Below are positions 41,636-49,857 of a stretch of DNA of 64,000 nt, in pieces. The notes below the pieces were generated by a model that worked only from the letters and a program-made list of their open reading frames with translations, was not told the DNA's origin and searched no databases. The translations under genes and the position numbers were made by a program. The stretch's first letter is position 1. Each line of letters opens with the position of its first letter. The DNA comes from Nonomuraea turcica (GTDB lineage: Bacteria > Actinomycetota > Actinomycetes > Streptosporangiales > Streptosporangiaceae): NCBI RefSeq assembly GCF_030718205.1, contig NZ_JAUZQF010000016.1:124001-188000 (forward strand), written 5' to 3'.

Positions 41636-42741
41636 GAGCCTCCCTCCGCCCGAGCCGCCGGCGCGCCTGCCCCGGTGTCGAGAACGGTACGGACCTCCGC
41701 GCGAGCCGCCAGCGCGCCTAGCCGGTCCGCGAGGGCCGGCCGGCCGACGACGTCGCGATTGACCACGAAACGCGGAACCCGGCCGGCCGCCACGTCGAGC
41801 ACGGCCTGGACCGCGCTGCCGCCGTTGCCCGCCGACATCTCGTCGGTCCAGGCCAGCGCGTGCGGGCTGAGCACGACGTTGTCCAGGTGCAGGAGGGGAT
41901 TGCCGGGTTCGGGCGGCTCGGTCTCGAACACGTCCAGCCCTGCAGCGCGGATGCGACCCGACCGCAGCGCCTCGATGAGCGCAGCCTCGTCGACGATGGG
42001 GCCGCGGGCCACGTTGAGCAGCACGGCCGTGGGTCGCATCAGGGCCAGTCGACGCGCGTCGATAAGGTGGCGGGTCTCCTCGGTCAGCACGCACATGACG
42101 ATCACCGCGTCGGCCTCCGCCATCACCGTGTCGACGTCCGCGAGGCGTACGCCGAGCCTGCGGGCGGTCTCCTGCGTGCAGTACGGATCGGACGCGATGA
42201 CCTCGACGTCGAACGGCCTCAGCAGCCCCACCAGGTCACCGGCGGTGTTGCCGAGGCCGATCAGGCCGATGCGGCGGCCGGTGAGCCCGCGGCCCATCCA
42301 CCGGTCCTTCTCGGCCCAGCGTCCCTCCCGTACCAGCCGGTCCTTGGCGGTGAGGTTGTGCAAAGTGGCCAGCAGCAGGGTGAGGGCGGCCGTCGCCACC
42401 GGCCGGCGCGCGCCGTCCGGGGTGATCGTCACCAGGGCGTCGTGCCGGGTGCAGGCGTCGAGGTCCACCGCGTCGTAGCCGACACCGAAGCGGGCGAACA
42501 GCAGCGGGGGGCGGTCGAGGCCCGCGAAGGTGCGCTCGGTGACGGCGGGCGCGGCGAACAGGACGGCATCCAGGCCGGCCACGTCCGCCGCGAGCAGTTC
42601 GCCGGTGTCGCGCGGCAGGTAATGCCAGGCGATCCCGGCGACGTCCAGCTCGCCGAGCCGGATGTCGCCCCACACGTTGCGGCCGTCGTCGTCCAGGAAG
42701 TCCCGGCTGACGCCCACCGTGATCCGCGGACCGGCCGTCAT
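41632..42741 (-). CDS. D-isomer-specific 2-hydroxyacid dehydrogenase, second copy
   Basis: The 369-residue protein has RIGLIGLGNTAGDLVGLLRP (NAD site, with an unusual NTAG), VLLNVARGPIVDEAAL (Arg), FETEPPEPGNPL (Glu) and VLSPHALAWTDE (His). It is longer at the C-terminus than the copy at 33716. The first 45 residues (VSRDFLDDDGRNVWGD) resemble phosphoglycerate-dehydrogenase-like proteins of sugar-acid operons. It overlaps the cyclase gene by four bases on one side and the HIBADH-like gene by four on the other. Confidence 0.85.
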   Translation of the reverse strand: MTAGPRITVGVSRDFLDDDGRNVWGDIRLGELDVAGIAWHYLPRDTGELLAADVAGLDAVLFAAPAVTERTFAGLDRPPLLFARFGVGYDAVDLDACTRHDALVTITPDGARRPVATAALTLLLATLHNLTAKDRLVREGRWAEKDRWMGRGLTGRRIGLIGLGNTAGDLVGLLRPFDVEVIASDPYCTQETARRLGVRLADVDTVMAEADAVIVMCVLTEETRHLIDARRLALMRPTAVLLNVARGPIVDEAALIEALRSGRIRAAGLDVFETEPPEPGNPLLHLDNVVLSPHALAWTDEMSAGNGGSAVQAVLDVAAGRVPRFVVNRDVVGRPALADRLGALAARAEVRTVLDTGAGAPAARAEGGS

Positions 42742-43694
42742 AGGACCGCTACCGGGTTCACGGGCGACCCCGTCCCGCCGGGGATGTTCAGCGGTGCCAC
42801 GGCGAGCAGGAACTCGTAGCGGTCCGCGTCGGCGCAGGCGGCGGAGAGCGGCTCCAGGTCCAGGTTGTCGAGCAGCGGCACGCCCATGGCGGTGATGGCC
42901 AGTGCGTGCACCGGGGAATGCAGCCCTTCGACCGGGGACGGGCGAACGTCGCTGTCGCCGTCGGCGCCGAGCAGGGCGATCCCGCGTTCGGCCAGCAGCG
43001 GTATCGCGTCGACGTGGAAACCGGCGCTGGCATTGTCCGGGTTCCAGGCGCCGAGCTCGGCGCGGCGGCGGACGTGTCCGGAGCGCAACAGCACCGCGTC
43101 GCCTTCGCCGATGGTCACGCCGAGCGCCTTCTCGGCGGCGAGGACGTCTTCCGCGTGCACGGCCCGGCCGGGCTCCAGCCAGCTGATGCCGAGCACGGCG
43201 GGCAGGTCGAGGAGTACGCCCTTGGTGACGAGCGGCCCGAGCGCGGCGACCGCGCCGAACCGGGCTCCCCCGGCGTCGACCACCTCGCGGGCGGTGCGGC
43301 CGTCGTAGAGCTGCCCCCGGTAGGCGATGTGGGAGAGGGCGTCGAGGTGACTGACGCCCTTGCCGTGGTAGTCGACGGCGATGAAGTCCTTGTGCGTGGC
43401 CGGCTCGGGGGCCTCCACGTCGCCGAGGTCGGACATGTAGTGCAGAGCGGGCTTGCCGTTGTCCGGGCCGGGCACGGTGTTCCACGGCAATGCCATCGGG
43501 ACGGTGACGCCGATGCGGACGAGTGCGGCGGCGCGCTGGACGTGCTCCGGGGTGACGCGGTTCCAGGCGCCGCGGTCGGCGCAGGTCCACCGGCCCCAGG
43601 TGCGTACGGCCGCGAACAGCTCGTCGAACTCCTGGCGGGAGACCGTAGGCCCGTTGCCGGGGGTCGGCGGCGGGGATTCTTCCGGGCTGGTCAT
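42738..43694 (-). CDS. Cyclase/kynurenine-formamidase-family metal hydrolase
   Basis: The 318-residue protein (ATG 43694) has the family metal motif in variant form: YHGKGVSHLDALSHIAYRG for HxGTHxDxPxH. VLLRSGHVRR and LHSPVHALAITAMGVPLLDN follow. Members hydrolyse N-formylkynurenine, isatin or lactone-like rings. First gene of the leftward operon with two dehydrogenases, so ring-opening of a sugar-acid lactone or a related compound is a guess from context. It is divergent from the second IclR gene, with a palindromic operator between. Confidence 0.75.
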   Translation of the reverse strand: MTSPEESPPPTPGNGPTVSRQEFDELFAAVRTWGRWTCADRGAWNRVTPEHVQRAAALVRIGVTVPMALPWNTVPGPDNGKPALHYMSDLGDVEAPEPATHKDFIAVDYHGKGVSHLDALSHIAYRGQLYDGRTAREVVDAGGARFGAVAALGPLVTKGVLLDLPAVLGISWLEPGRAVHAEDVLAAEKALGVTIGEGDAVLLRSGHVRRRAELGAWNPDNASAGFHVDAIPLLAERGIALLGADGDSDVRPSPVEGLHSPVHALAITAMGVPLLDNLDLEPLSAACADADRYEFLLAVAPLNIPGGTGSPVNPVAVL

Positions 43695-43787
43695 CTGTTG
43701 CTCAGCGCTCCAAGGCTCGGAGGGGGTGGGGATCGGCACGCCCGCATCGGCGCTACGGTCGGAGGGTCCCGGCGGACGAAGCGGGTG

Positions 43788-43840
43788 CAACGACGTTGTC
43801 GTTCAGGGACACAGGACGGACAATAACAGCATGCTGAACG
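43788..43840. promoter_or_regulatory. Candidate IclR operator region between the cyclase operon and the second IclR gene
   Basis: CAACG-A-CGTTG (43788-43798) is a perfect 11-bp palindrome with the same AACGACGTT core as the site at 33684. An inverted repeat CGTTCAG (43800) and CTGAACG (43834) follows. Position between divergent units fits control of both. Confidence 0.55.
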
Positions 43841-43868
43841 ATGAACAGAATGATGGGTGGAGTTGCTG

Positions 43869-44663
43869 GTGAGCGCAAGCGATCCGGGAAGCCTCGTCCC
43901 CGCGATCACGCGGGCCGTGGCCATCCTCGACACGCTCGGCGAAGCGGAGGGGCGCCCGCTGTCGGTCAGCGAGATAGCCCGCGCTCTCGGTCTGCCGAAA
44001 TCCTCGACGGCGAACCTGTGCGCCTCACTGGAGGCGGCGGGCATGGTCGCCCGCATCGGCCAAGGCTTCGGCCTCGGGCGCAAACTCGTCGAACTCGGCG
44101 GCCGCTACCTCGCCACCGTCGACCAGTTGCGCGACTTCTACGAGCTGTGCCGGCGCAGCGGGCACATCTCCAGGGAGACCGCGCGGGTCGCCGTGCTGGA
44201 CGGCATGGACGTGCTCTACCTGGGCCGATATGACGGCACGCAGCCGCTGCGGCTGACGGCCAACATCGGCGACCGCTTCCCCGCCAACTGCACGGCGACG
44301 GGGAAGGCCATCCTGTCGACCCTGGACCGGGCGGTGGCCGAGGACCGGCTTCGCACACGTCCCCTGGTCGCGTTGAGCGAGCGGTCGATCACCTCCGTGC
44401 CCGCGCTGCTGGCGGACCTGGAGGCGACCCGCCGGCGCGGCTACGCGATCGACGACGAGGAGACCACCGCGGGCATTGTCTGCCTCGCGGTGCCGGTCAG
44501 CGGGTTCCGCACGGACTCGGCACCGTTCGCGATCAGCGTCACCGTGCTCAAGGCCCGTCTCGACGAGGAGTTCCGCGAGGCGCTGCTCGCCGACCTGCGC
44601 GCGATCGCGGCGGGCATGGAGAACCCTCTGCTGCCCAAGGGAGGCGCCGACGGCGGCGGCTGA
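43869..44663 (+). CDS. IclR-family regulator, second copy
   Basis: From a GTG at 43869 with GGTGGAG seven bases before, the protein has 264 residues. The winged helix (RPLSVSEIARALGLPKSSTA) is followed by the IclR effector domain (VAVLDGMDVLYLGRYDGTQP, NCTATGKAILSTL). It is divergent from the cyclase/dehydrogenase operon and upstream of a sugar ABC transporter. It probably controls one or both. A strong terminator follows. Confidence 0.9.
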   Translation: MSASDPGSLVPAITRAVAILDTLGEAEGRPLSVSEIARALGLPKSSTANLCASLEAAGMVARIGQGFGLGRKLVELGGRYLATVDQLRDFYELCRRSGHISRETARVAVLDGMDVLYLGRYDGTQPLRLTANIGDRFPANCTATGKAILSTLDRAVAEDRLRTRPLVALSERSITSVPALLADLEATRRRGYAIDDEETTAGIVCLAVPVSGFRTDSAPFAISVTVLKARLDEEFREALLADLRAIAAGMENPLLPKGGADGGG

Positions 44664-44682
44664 GCGGGCCACCGACCCTTAC

Positions 44683-44716
44683 GGCGGCCGTACGGACATC
44701 GCTCCGTACGGCCGCC
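44683..44716 (+). terminator. Strong intrinsic-type hairpin after the second IclR gene
   Basis: GGCGGCCGTACGG (44683-44695) and CCGTACGGCCGCC (44704-44716) are perfect 13-bp arms with an 8-nt loop, followed by TTAACTTTG. It lies 20 bp past the IclR stop, insulating the ABC transporter operon. Confidence 0.75.
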
Positions 44717-44748
44717 TTAACTTTGCGGCAACAAATACCGCCTCAACT

Positions 44749-44779
44749 ATTGACCAACATACTGGTCGATGTACAGGAT
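44749..44779 (+). promoter_or_regulatory. Promoter with embedded palindrome for the sugar ABC operon
   Basis: ATTGACCA-ACATAC-TGGTCGAT (44749-44770) is palindromic in 7 of 8 arm positions. Its left arm contains a -35-like TTGACC (44750-44755). CAGGAT (44774-44779) lies 18 bp downstream as a -10. A repressor bound here would block the promoter. Confidence 0.5.
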
Positions 44780-44832
44780 TCTGTTCGTGCCGGTGAATGG
44801 TCATCGGCCGGAAGATCCCTTCGGAGAAATCC

Positions 44833-46389
44833 GTGCATGACGCTACCGACGACGCGGCACCCAGTCCGCTGGTGACCATCCGGGGCCTGCGCAAGCGGTT
44901 CGGCGGCACCCTGGCACTGGCCGATCTCGACCTCGACATCCACAAGGGCAGCGTGCTCGCGCTCCTGGGTCACAACGGCGCGGGGAAGTCGACGCTCATC
45001 AAGATCCTCGCCGGCGTCTACCGCGCCGACGAGGGCCGGGTCACCGTGGCGGGACACTCCCTCGGCACGGGCGTCGCCTCCGCCGAGATGTCGTTCATCC
45101 ATCAGGACCTCGGCCTGGTGGAGTGGATGACGGTGGCCGAGAACATCGCCCTCGGCACCGGCTACCCGCGCAGCGCCGGGCTCGTCTCCCGGCGGCGGGT
45201 CCGCGAGCGCTGCGCCGAGGCCCTCGGGATCGTCGCCGGTCATCTGCATCCGGACACGCCGGTGGCCGACCTCACGCGCGCTGAACGCTCCCTCGTCGCC
45301 ATCGCCCGCGCGCTGTCCACCCAGGCCGGGCTCATCGTCCTCGACGAGCCCACGGCCAGCCTGCCCGCCACGGATTGCGCGCGGCTGTTCGACGTCCTGC
45401 ACACGCTGCGCGACCGCGGGCACGGCATCGTCTACGTCAGCCACCGGCTCGACGAGGTCTATCAGGTGGCCGACCGTTTCGCGGTCCTGCGTGACGGCCG
45501 CCTCATCAGCCAGGGCCACCTCGCCGACCACGGTCCCGACCGGCTCGTGCACGACATCGTGGGACACGAGCCGGAGAGCCATCGGCCCCACGCCTCTCGC
45601 GCCCCCGGCGCCACCGTGCTCCGGCTCACCGGCGTCACCACGCGCGGCGCCGGGCCGGTCGATCTGGATCTGCGTGCCGGGGAGGTCCTCGGCATGGTGG
45701 GCCTCACCGGCGCGGGCCACATGGAGCTCGGCCGGGCCCTCGCCGGAGCGCGGCCGCTCCTGGGCGGTGAGGCGCTGCTCGACGGCAGGCCGTACCGGCC
45801 CGGGTCGGTCGCCGCCGCCGTCGACGCGGGCATCGGATTCGTCACCAGCAACCGCCACGAGGAAGGCTGCGCGCTCGAACTCACCGTCCGCGAGAACTTC
45901 CTGGCCAACCCTCGCGTCGGGGGCCGATCCCTACTGCGTTGGATCGGCCCCCGGCGCGAGCGCGCTGAGGCGACGTCCCTGGTCGAGCGGTTCGGCGTGC
46001 GGCCCGCCGACTCCGAGGCGCCGATCGCCACCCTGTCGGGCGGGAACCAACAGAAGATCATGATCGGACGCTGGCTGCGCATCAGCAGGCGCGTGGTGAT
46101 CCTCGAAGAGCCGACCGCCGGTGTGGACGTGGGCGCCAAGGCCGAGATCTATCGCCTGCTCGACGGCGCACTCGCAGAAGGACTCGCCGTCCTGCTCATT
46201 TCCACCGACTTCGAGGAGATAGCCAACGTGTGCCACCGCGCCCTGGTGTTCGTACGCGGCACCGTGACCGCCGAGCTGAGCGGCGACGACCTCACCGTCA
46301 CCGAGCTCACCCACGCCGCCTCGGCCATGCCTGCTTTGACTGGGCCTGCTTTGACTGGGCCGGCCCTGACCGGAACGGTGGGCGAGTGA
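44833..46389 (+). CDS. CUT2-type sugar ABC transporter ATPase (RbsA/XylG-like)
   Basis: From GTG 44833 (GGAG upstream) the protein has 518 residues with two ABC modules. The first has Walker A GHNGAGKST, a degenerate signature LTRAERSLVAIARAL and Walker B LIVLDEPTASL. The second has the family's imperfect P-loop GLTGAGHMEL, LSGGNQQKIMIGRWL and VVILEEPTAGVDVGAKAEIY. It powers uptake of a pentose, aldose or similar. The tail carries three PALTG repeats from a 15-bp duplication (46330-46373). It shares one base with the permease start. Confidence 0.93.
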   Translation: MHDATDDAAPSPLVTIRGLRKRFGGTLALADLDLDIHKGSVLALLGHNGAGKSTLIKILAGVYRADEGRVTVAGHSLGTGVASAEMSFIHQDLGLVEWMTVAENIALGTGYPRSAGLVSRRRVRERCAEALGIVAGHLHPDTPVADLTRAERSLVAIARALSTQAGLIVLDEPTASLPATDCARLFDVLHTLRDRGHGIVYVSHRLDEVYQVADRFAVLRDGRLISQGHLADHGPDRLVHDIVGHEPESHRPHASRAPGATVLRLTGVTTRGAGPVDLDLRAGEVLGMVGLTGAGHMELGRALAGARPLLGGEALLDGRPYRPGSVAAAVDAGIGFVTSNRHEEGCALELTVRENFLANPRVGGRSLLRWIGPRRERAEATSLVERFGVRPADSEAPIATLSGGNQQKIMIGRWLRISRRVVILEEPTAGVDVGAKAEIYRLLDGALAEGLAVLLISTDFEEIANVCHRALVFVRGTVTAELSGDDLTVTELTHAASAMPALTGPALTGPALTGTVGE

Positions 46390-47474
46390 TGGCGACCGGC
46401 ACCGCGCGGTCCGCGGCCGGCCGCCTGCGTGGTCACCTGGTCGGCACGTATGGCCTGCTCGTCCTGGCCGTGCTGCTGTTCATCGGGTTCTCCCTGGCAC
46501 TGCCGGACACCTTCCCGACCCTGGCCAACGCCTCGTCGATCCTGTCCAACCAGTCGATCCCGGCCATCCTCGCGCTAGGCGCGATGATCCCCATCGTCAT
46601 CGGCAAGTTCGACCTGTCGATCGGCTACGGCCTGGGGCTCGCCCATGTCATGACGATGCAGCTCATCGTGGGCAACGGGTGGTCCTGGCCGCTGGCCTGC
46701 GCCACCGTCATCCTCGGCGGGGGGATCGTCGGCGTGCTCAACGGCCTGCTCGTGGAGTTCGCCCAGATCGACTCCTTCATCGCCACCCTGGGCACCGGCA
46801 GCGTCCTGTACGCCCTCACCCTCTGGAGCACCGACGGCGCCAGGATCGTCCCGGGCCCGCAGGGCCTGCCTCCGGCCTTCACGGACCTGTACGACTCCAA
46901 GCTTCTCGGCCTCCCCGTGCCCGCCTTCTACGTGCTTGCCCTCGCCGCCGCGCTCTGGCTGCTGCTCGAGCGGCTGCCGCTCGGCCGCTACCTGTACGTC
47001 ATCGGCTCCAATGCCCGCGCCGCCGAACTCGTCGGCATCCCCACCCGCCGCTACGGCATCCTCGCCTTCACCGGCTCAGGGTTGGTGGTCGGCTTCGCCG
47101 GTGTCCTGCTGGCCTCGCAGCAGCAGATCGGCAACCCGAGTGTCGGCATGGACTACCTGTTGCCCGCGTTCGTGGGCGCCCTGCTGGGCTCCACCGCGAT
47201 CAAGCCTGGCCGTGCCAACGCCGCCGGCACCGTGGTCGCCGTCACCATCCTGGCCATCGGTCTGGCGGGCATCGGACAGTTCGGCGCCGCTTTCTGGGCG
47301 ACACCACTGTTCAACGGCAGCACCCTGCTGCTGGCGGTCGGCCTGGCCGGGCTCTCCGCCCGCCGCAGGCTCCGCGCAGGCGCCACCGCCACCCGCCGGC
47401 CGGCGCCCGACAGGGCGGACGACCCCGCGGGTGCGCCGTCATCGGCCGCTGGATCGACGCAGAGCCTCACGTAG
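46389..47474 (+). CDS. CUT2-type sugar ABC transporter permease (RbsC-like)
   Basis: The 361-residue membrane protein has eight to ten spans. It contains ALGAMIPIVIGKFDLSIGYG (the family's VIxxGGIDLSVG region in variant form), ATLGTGSVLYAL and SNARAAELVGIPTRRY, the cytoplasmic EAA-like loop that docks on the ATPase. Only one permease gene is present, so it probably forms a homodimer. It is coupled to the ATPase gene (TGATG) and followed 52 bp later by the binding protein gene. Confidence 0.92.
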   Translation: MATGTARSAAGRLRGHLVGTYGLLVLAVLLFIGFSLALPDTFPTLANASSILSNQSIPAILALGAMIPIVIGKFDLSIGYGLGLAHVMTMQLIVGNGWSWPLACATVILGGGIVGVLNGLLVEFAQIDSFIATLGTGSVLYALTLWSTDGARIVPGPQGLPPAFTDLYDSKLLGLPVPAFYVLALAAALWLLLERLPLGRYLYVIGSNARAAELVGIPTRRYGILAFTGSGLVVGFAGVLLASQQQIGNPSVGMDYLLPAFVGALLGSTAIKPGRANAAGTVVAVTILAIGLAGIGQFGAAFWATPLFNGSTLLLAVGLAGLSARRRLRAGATATRRPAPDRADDPAGAPSSAAGSTQSLT

Positions 47475-47526
47475 CCCGCGCCCTCACCCCAGGCCCCCTG
47501 TTCCGCATGCCGTCAAGGAGTTCCCC

Positions 47527-48681
47527 ATGCCGCACCTCACTCGTAAGGAAACCCTGCGAGCCCTGGCCGCCCTGGCCGTGGTCACCACGTCCGTCACCGG
47601 CTGCACCCGCGGGTCGGAGACCGCCGCCGCCACCGCCGCCGCCACGTCCTCGCAAGCCGGCTGCCCCACCGTCCTCGCGGCCGCGAAGACGGCGGTCGAG
47701 CAGGCCGAAGACGTGAACGCCCCCTGGGTTGGCCCGGACGGCGGCCCGAAAGCGGTTGCGGGCAAGAACATCGTCTATGTCGCCCAAAGCATGACCAACC
47801 CTGGCGTCGCCGGCACGGCCGAAGGCGTCAAGGAAGCCGCGCAGGCCATCGGCTGGCAGGTGCGGATCATCGACGGGCAGGGCACCCCTGCGGGTATCCA
47901 GGCGGCGCTCAGCCAGGCCGTCGCCGTCAAACCGGCCGGCATCGTCCTGTCCGGGTTCGACCCCAAGTCGACCGCCCAGCAGGTGGCGCAGGCCGAAGCC
48001 GCGGGCATCCCCCTCATCGGCTGGCACGCCGTCGCCATGCCCGGCCCGAGCAAGGACCCCAAGCTCTTCACCAACATCACCACGAAGGTCGAGGACGTCG
48101 CGAAGATCAGCGCGGACTGGATCATCAGTCAATCGAACGGCCGGGCAGGCGTGGTCGTCTTCACCGACGCCTCCATCCCCTTCGCCAAGGGAAAGTCGGA
48201 CCTGATCAAGAAAGAGCTCGCGACCTGCTCCGGCGTCGAGCTCCTCTCGGAGTCGAACATTCCCATCCCCGACGCCAGCACCCGCACCCCGCAGGAGGTC
48301 TCCTCCCTGCTGTCCCGCTTTGGCGACAAGTGGACACACTCCGTGGCCATCAACGACCTCTATTTCGCCGATGCCGCCCCCGCCCTGCGTGCTGCGGGCA
48401 AGCAGGGCGGGGACGCTCCGTTCAACATCGGCGCGGGCGACGGCGACCCGTCCGCCTTCCAACGCATCAACAGCAAGGCGTTCCAGGCCGCCACGGTGCC
48501 GGAACCGCTGGCCGCGCAGGGCTGGCAGATCATCGACGAGTTCAACCGGGCCTTCTCCGGCGAGCCCGCCAGCGGCATCGTCGCACCTGTCCACATCACC
48601 ACGGCCGCCAACAGCGACGCCGGCTCCTCCTGGGATCCGAAGGGCTACCGTGAGGCGTACCGAAAGCTCTGGGGCAAGTAG
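47527..48681 (+). CDS. Sugar ABC transporter substrate-binding lipoprotein
   Basis: The 384-residue protein has a lipoprotein signal peptide with lipobox VTGC (Cys25). An Ala/Thr-rich linker precedes a periplasmic-binding-protein type 1 fold: GKNIVYVAQSMTNPGVAGTA, VKPAGIVLSGFDPK, AGIPLIGWHA and GRAGVVVFTD. The ATG at 47527 follows AAGGAG. Ligand unknown; CUT2 binders usually take ribose, xylose, galactose or autoinducer-type sugars. Its stop directly abuts the convergent P450 stop. Confidence 0.92.
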   Translation: MPHLTRKETLRALAALAVVTTSVTGCTRGSETAAATAAATSSQAGCPTVLAAAKTAVEQAEDVNAPWVGPDGGPKAVAGKNIVYVAQSMTNPGVAGTAEGVKEAAQAIGWQVRIIDGQGTPAGIQAALSQAVAVKPAGIVLSGFDPKSTAQQVAQAEAAGIPLIGWHAVAMPGPSKDPKLFTNITTKVEDVAKISADWIISQSNGRAGVVVFTDASIPFAKGKSDLIKKELATCSGVELLSESNIPIPDASTRTPQEVSSLLSRFGDKWTHSVAINDLYFADAAPALRAAGKQGGDAPFNIGAGDGDPSAFQRINSKAFQAATVPEPLAAQGWQIIDEFNRAFSGEPASGIVAPVHITTAANSDAGSSWDPKGYREAYRKLWGK

Positions 48682-49857
48682 TCACCAGGTGACGGGCAGT
48701 TTCGCGAACCCGTCGGCGATCCTCCCCACCGTGCGCGGCAGCTCCTCGGCGGGGACGGCCAGCCGCAGCTCAGGGAAGCGCTCGAACAGCCTGCTGAACA
48801 CGGCGATCAGCTCGACCCTGGCCAGGCTGGCGCCGATGCAGAAGCGCGGCCCGTAGCCGAAGCTCAGATGCGGGTCCGATTGCGGACGTCTGATGTCGAA
48901 CACGTCAGGATCCGGATAGACCCGCTCGTCCCGGTTGGCCACGCCTGGAAGGATCACCACCGCCTCGCCCCTGCGGATGGTCCGGCCGTCGACCTCGACC
49001 TCCTCGTGGGCGTACCTGGGCAGGCCGTGCAGACTCGTCACGACCATGCGCAGGATCTCCTCGACCGCCCCCGGCGCCAGCCCGGGATCGGCCTTGAGGA
49101 GCTCGAGCTGATCAGGGTTGGACAGCAGGAGCAGCACGCCGAAGTCGATGCGGTTGACCGTCGTCTCGTGCCCGGCGAACAGCAGCCCGCCGGCCAGCTC
49201 GGCGATCTTGCCGTCGTCGTCCAGCTCGCCCGCCAGGTCGGACAGCACGTCCTCGCCCGGCTCATGCCGCTTGCGCTCGATCAGGCCCGCCATGTACGCG
49301 CCCAGCTCCTCGCGGGCGGCCTGGCTCTTCTCCGGGTCCAGCATGTCGCCCATACGGCTCGACACGCCGCCGAAGTAGTCCCTGTCCTCGTACGGCACGC
49401 CGAGCAGCTGGCAGATCACCAGCACCGGCAGCGGGAAGGACAGCTCGGCGTGCAGGTCCACCGGCGGCGTCAGCTTGGCGATGTGGTCGAGCCGCTCGTC
49501 GACCAGTGCGCCCACGTGCTCGGTGAGCGCCTTCATGCGGCGGGCCGAGAACGACGGCATGAAGAGCTTGCGCATGCGGTCGTGCTCGGCCTTCTCCGTG
49601 GCGATGTCGCCCTGCGGCCCGCCCAGCAGGGCCGAGGCCGACAGCCGCGCGGCCTTGTCCGGCTCCGGATGCGAGCGTCCCAGCCTGCTGTCGTTGAACA
49701 GCTTGCGGGCGTCCTCGTAGCCGCTGACGAGCCAGACCTCGTCCCCCATGCGGGTGCGTACTTTGGCGATGCCCTCCTTGACCCGAAGCTCCCGGTAGGC
49801 CGGGGGCACCTCGAGGAGGTTGCTGCGTTCGAAGGGAATGACCGGAAGATCGCTCAT
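48682..49857 (-). CDS. Cytochrome P450
   Basis: The 391-residue soluble P450 has the I-helix oxygen motif LLFAGHETTVNR, ExxR in VEEILRMVVTS, PLPRYAHEEVEVDG-type K' region, and the heme loop FGYGPRFCIGASLARVEL with the axial Cys. Bacterial class I P450s of this length oxidise natural products or xenobiotics with ferredoxin. No ferredoxin gene is near. Its ATG overlaps the stop of the CYTH-CHAD gene (ATGA), an unusual partner. Confidence 0.93.
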   Translation of the reverse strand: MSDLPVIPFERSNLLEVPPAYRELRVKEGIAKVRTRMGDEVWLVSGYEDARKLFNDSRLGRSHPEPDKAARLSASALLGGPQGDIATEKAEHDRMRKLFMPSFSARRMKALTEHVGALVDERLDHIAKLTPPVDLHAELSFPLPVLVICQLLGVPYEDRDYFGGVSSRMGDMLDPEKSQAAREELGAYMAGLIERKRHEPGEDVLSDLAGELDDDGKIAELAGGLLFAGHETTVNRIDFGVLLLLSNPDQLELLKADPGLAPGAVEEILRMVVTSLHGLPRYAHEEVEVDGRTIRRGEAVVILPGVANRDERVYPDPDVFDIRRPQSDPHLSFGYGPRFCIGASLARVELIAVFSRLFERFPELRLAVPAEELPRTVGRIADGFAKLPVTW

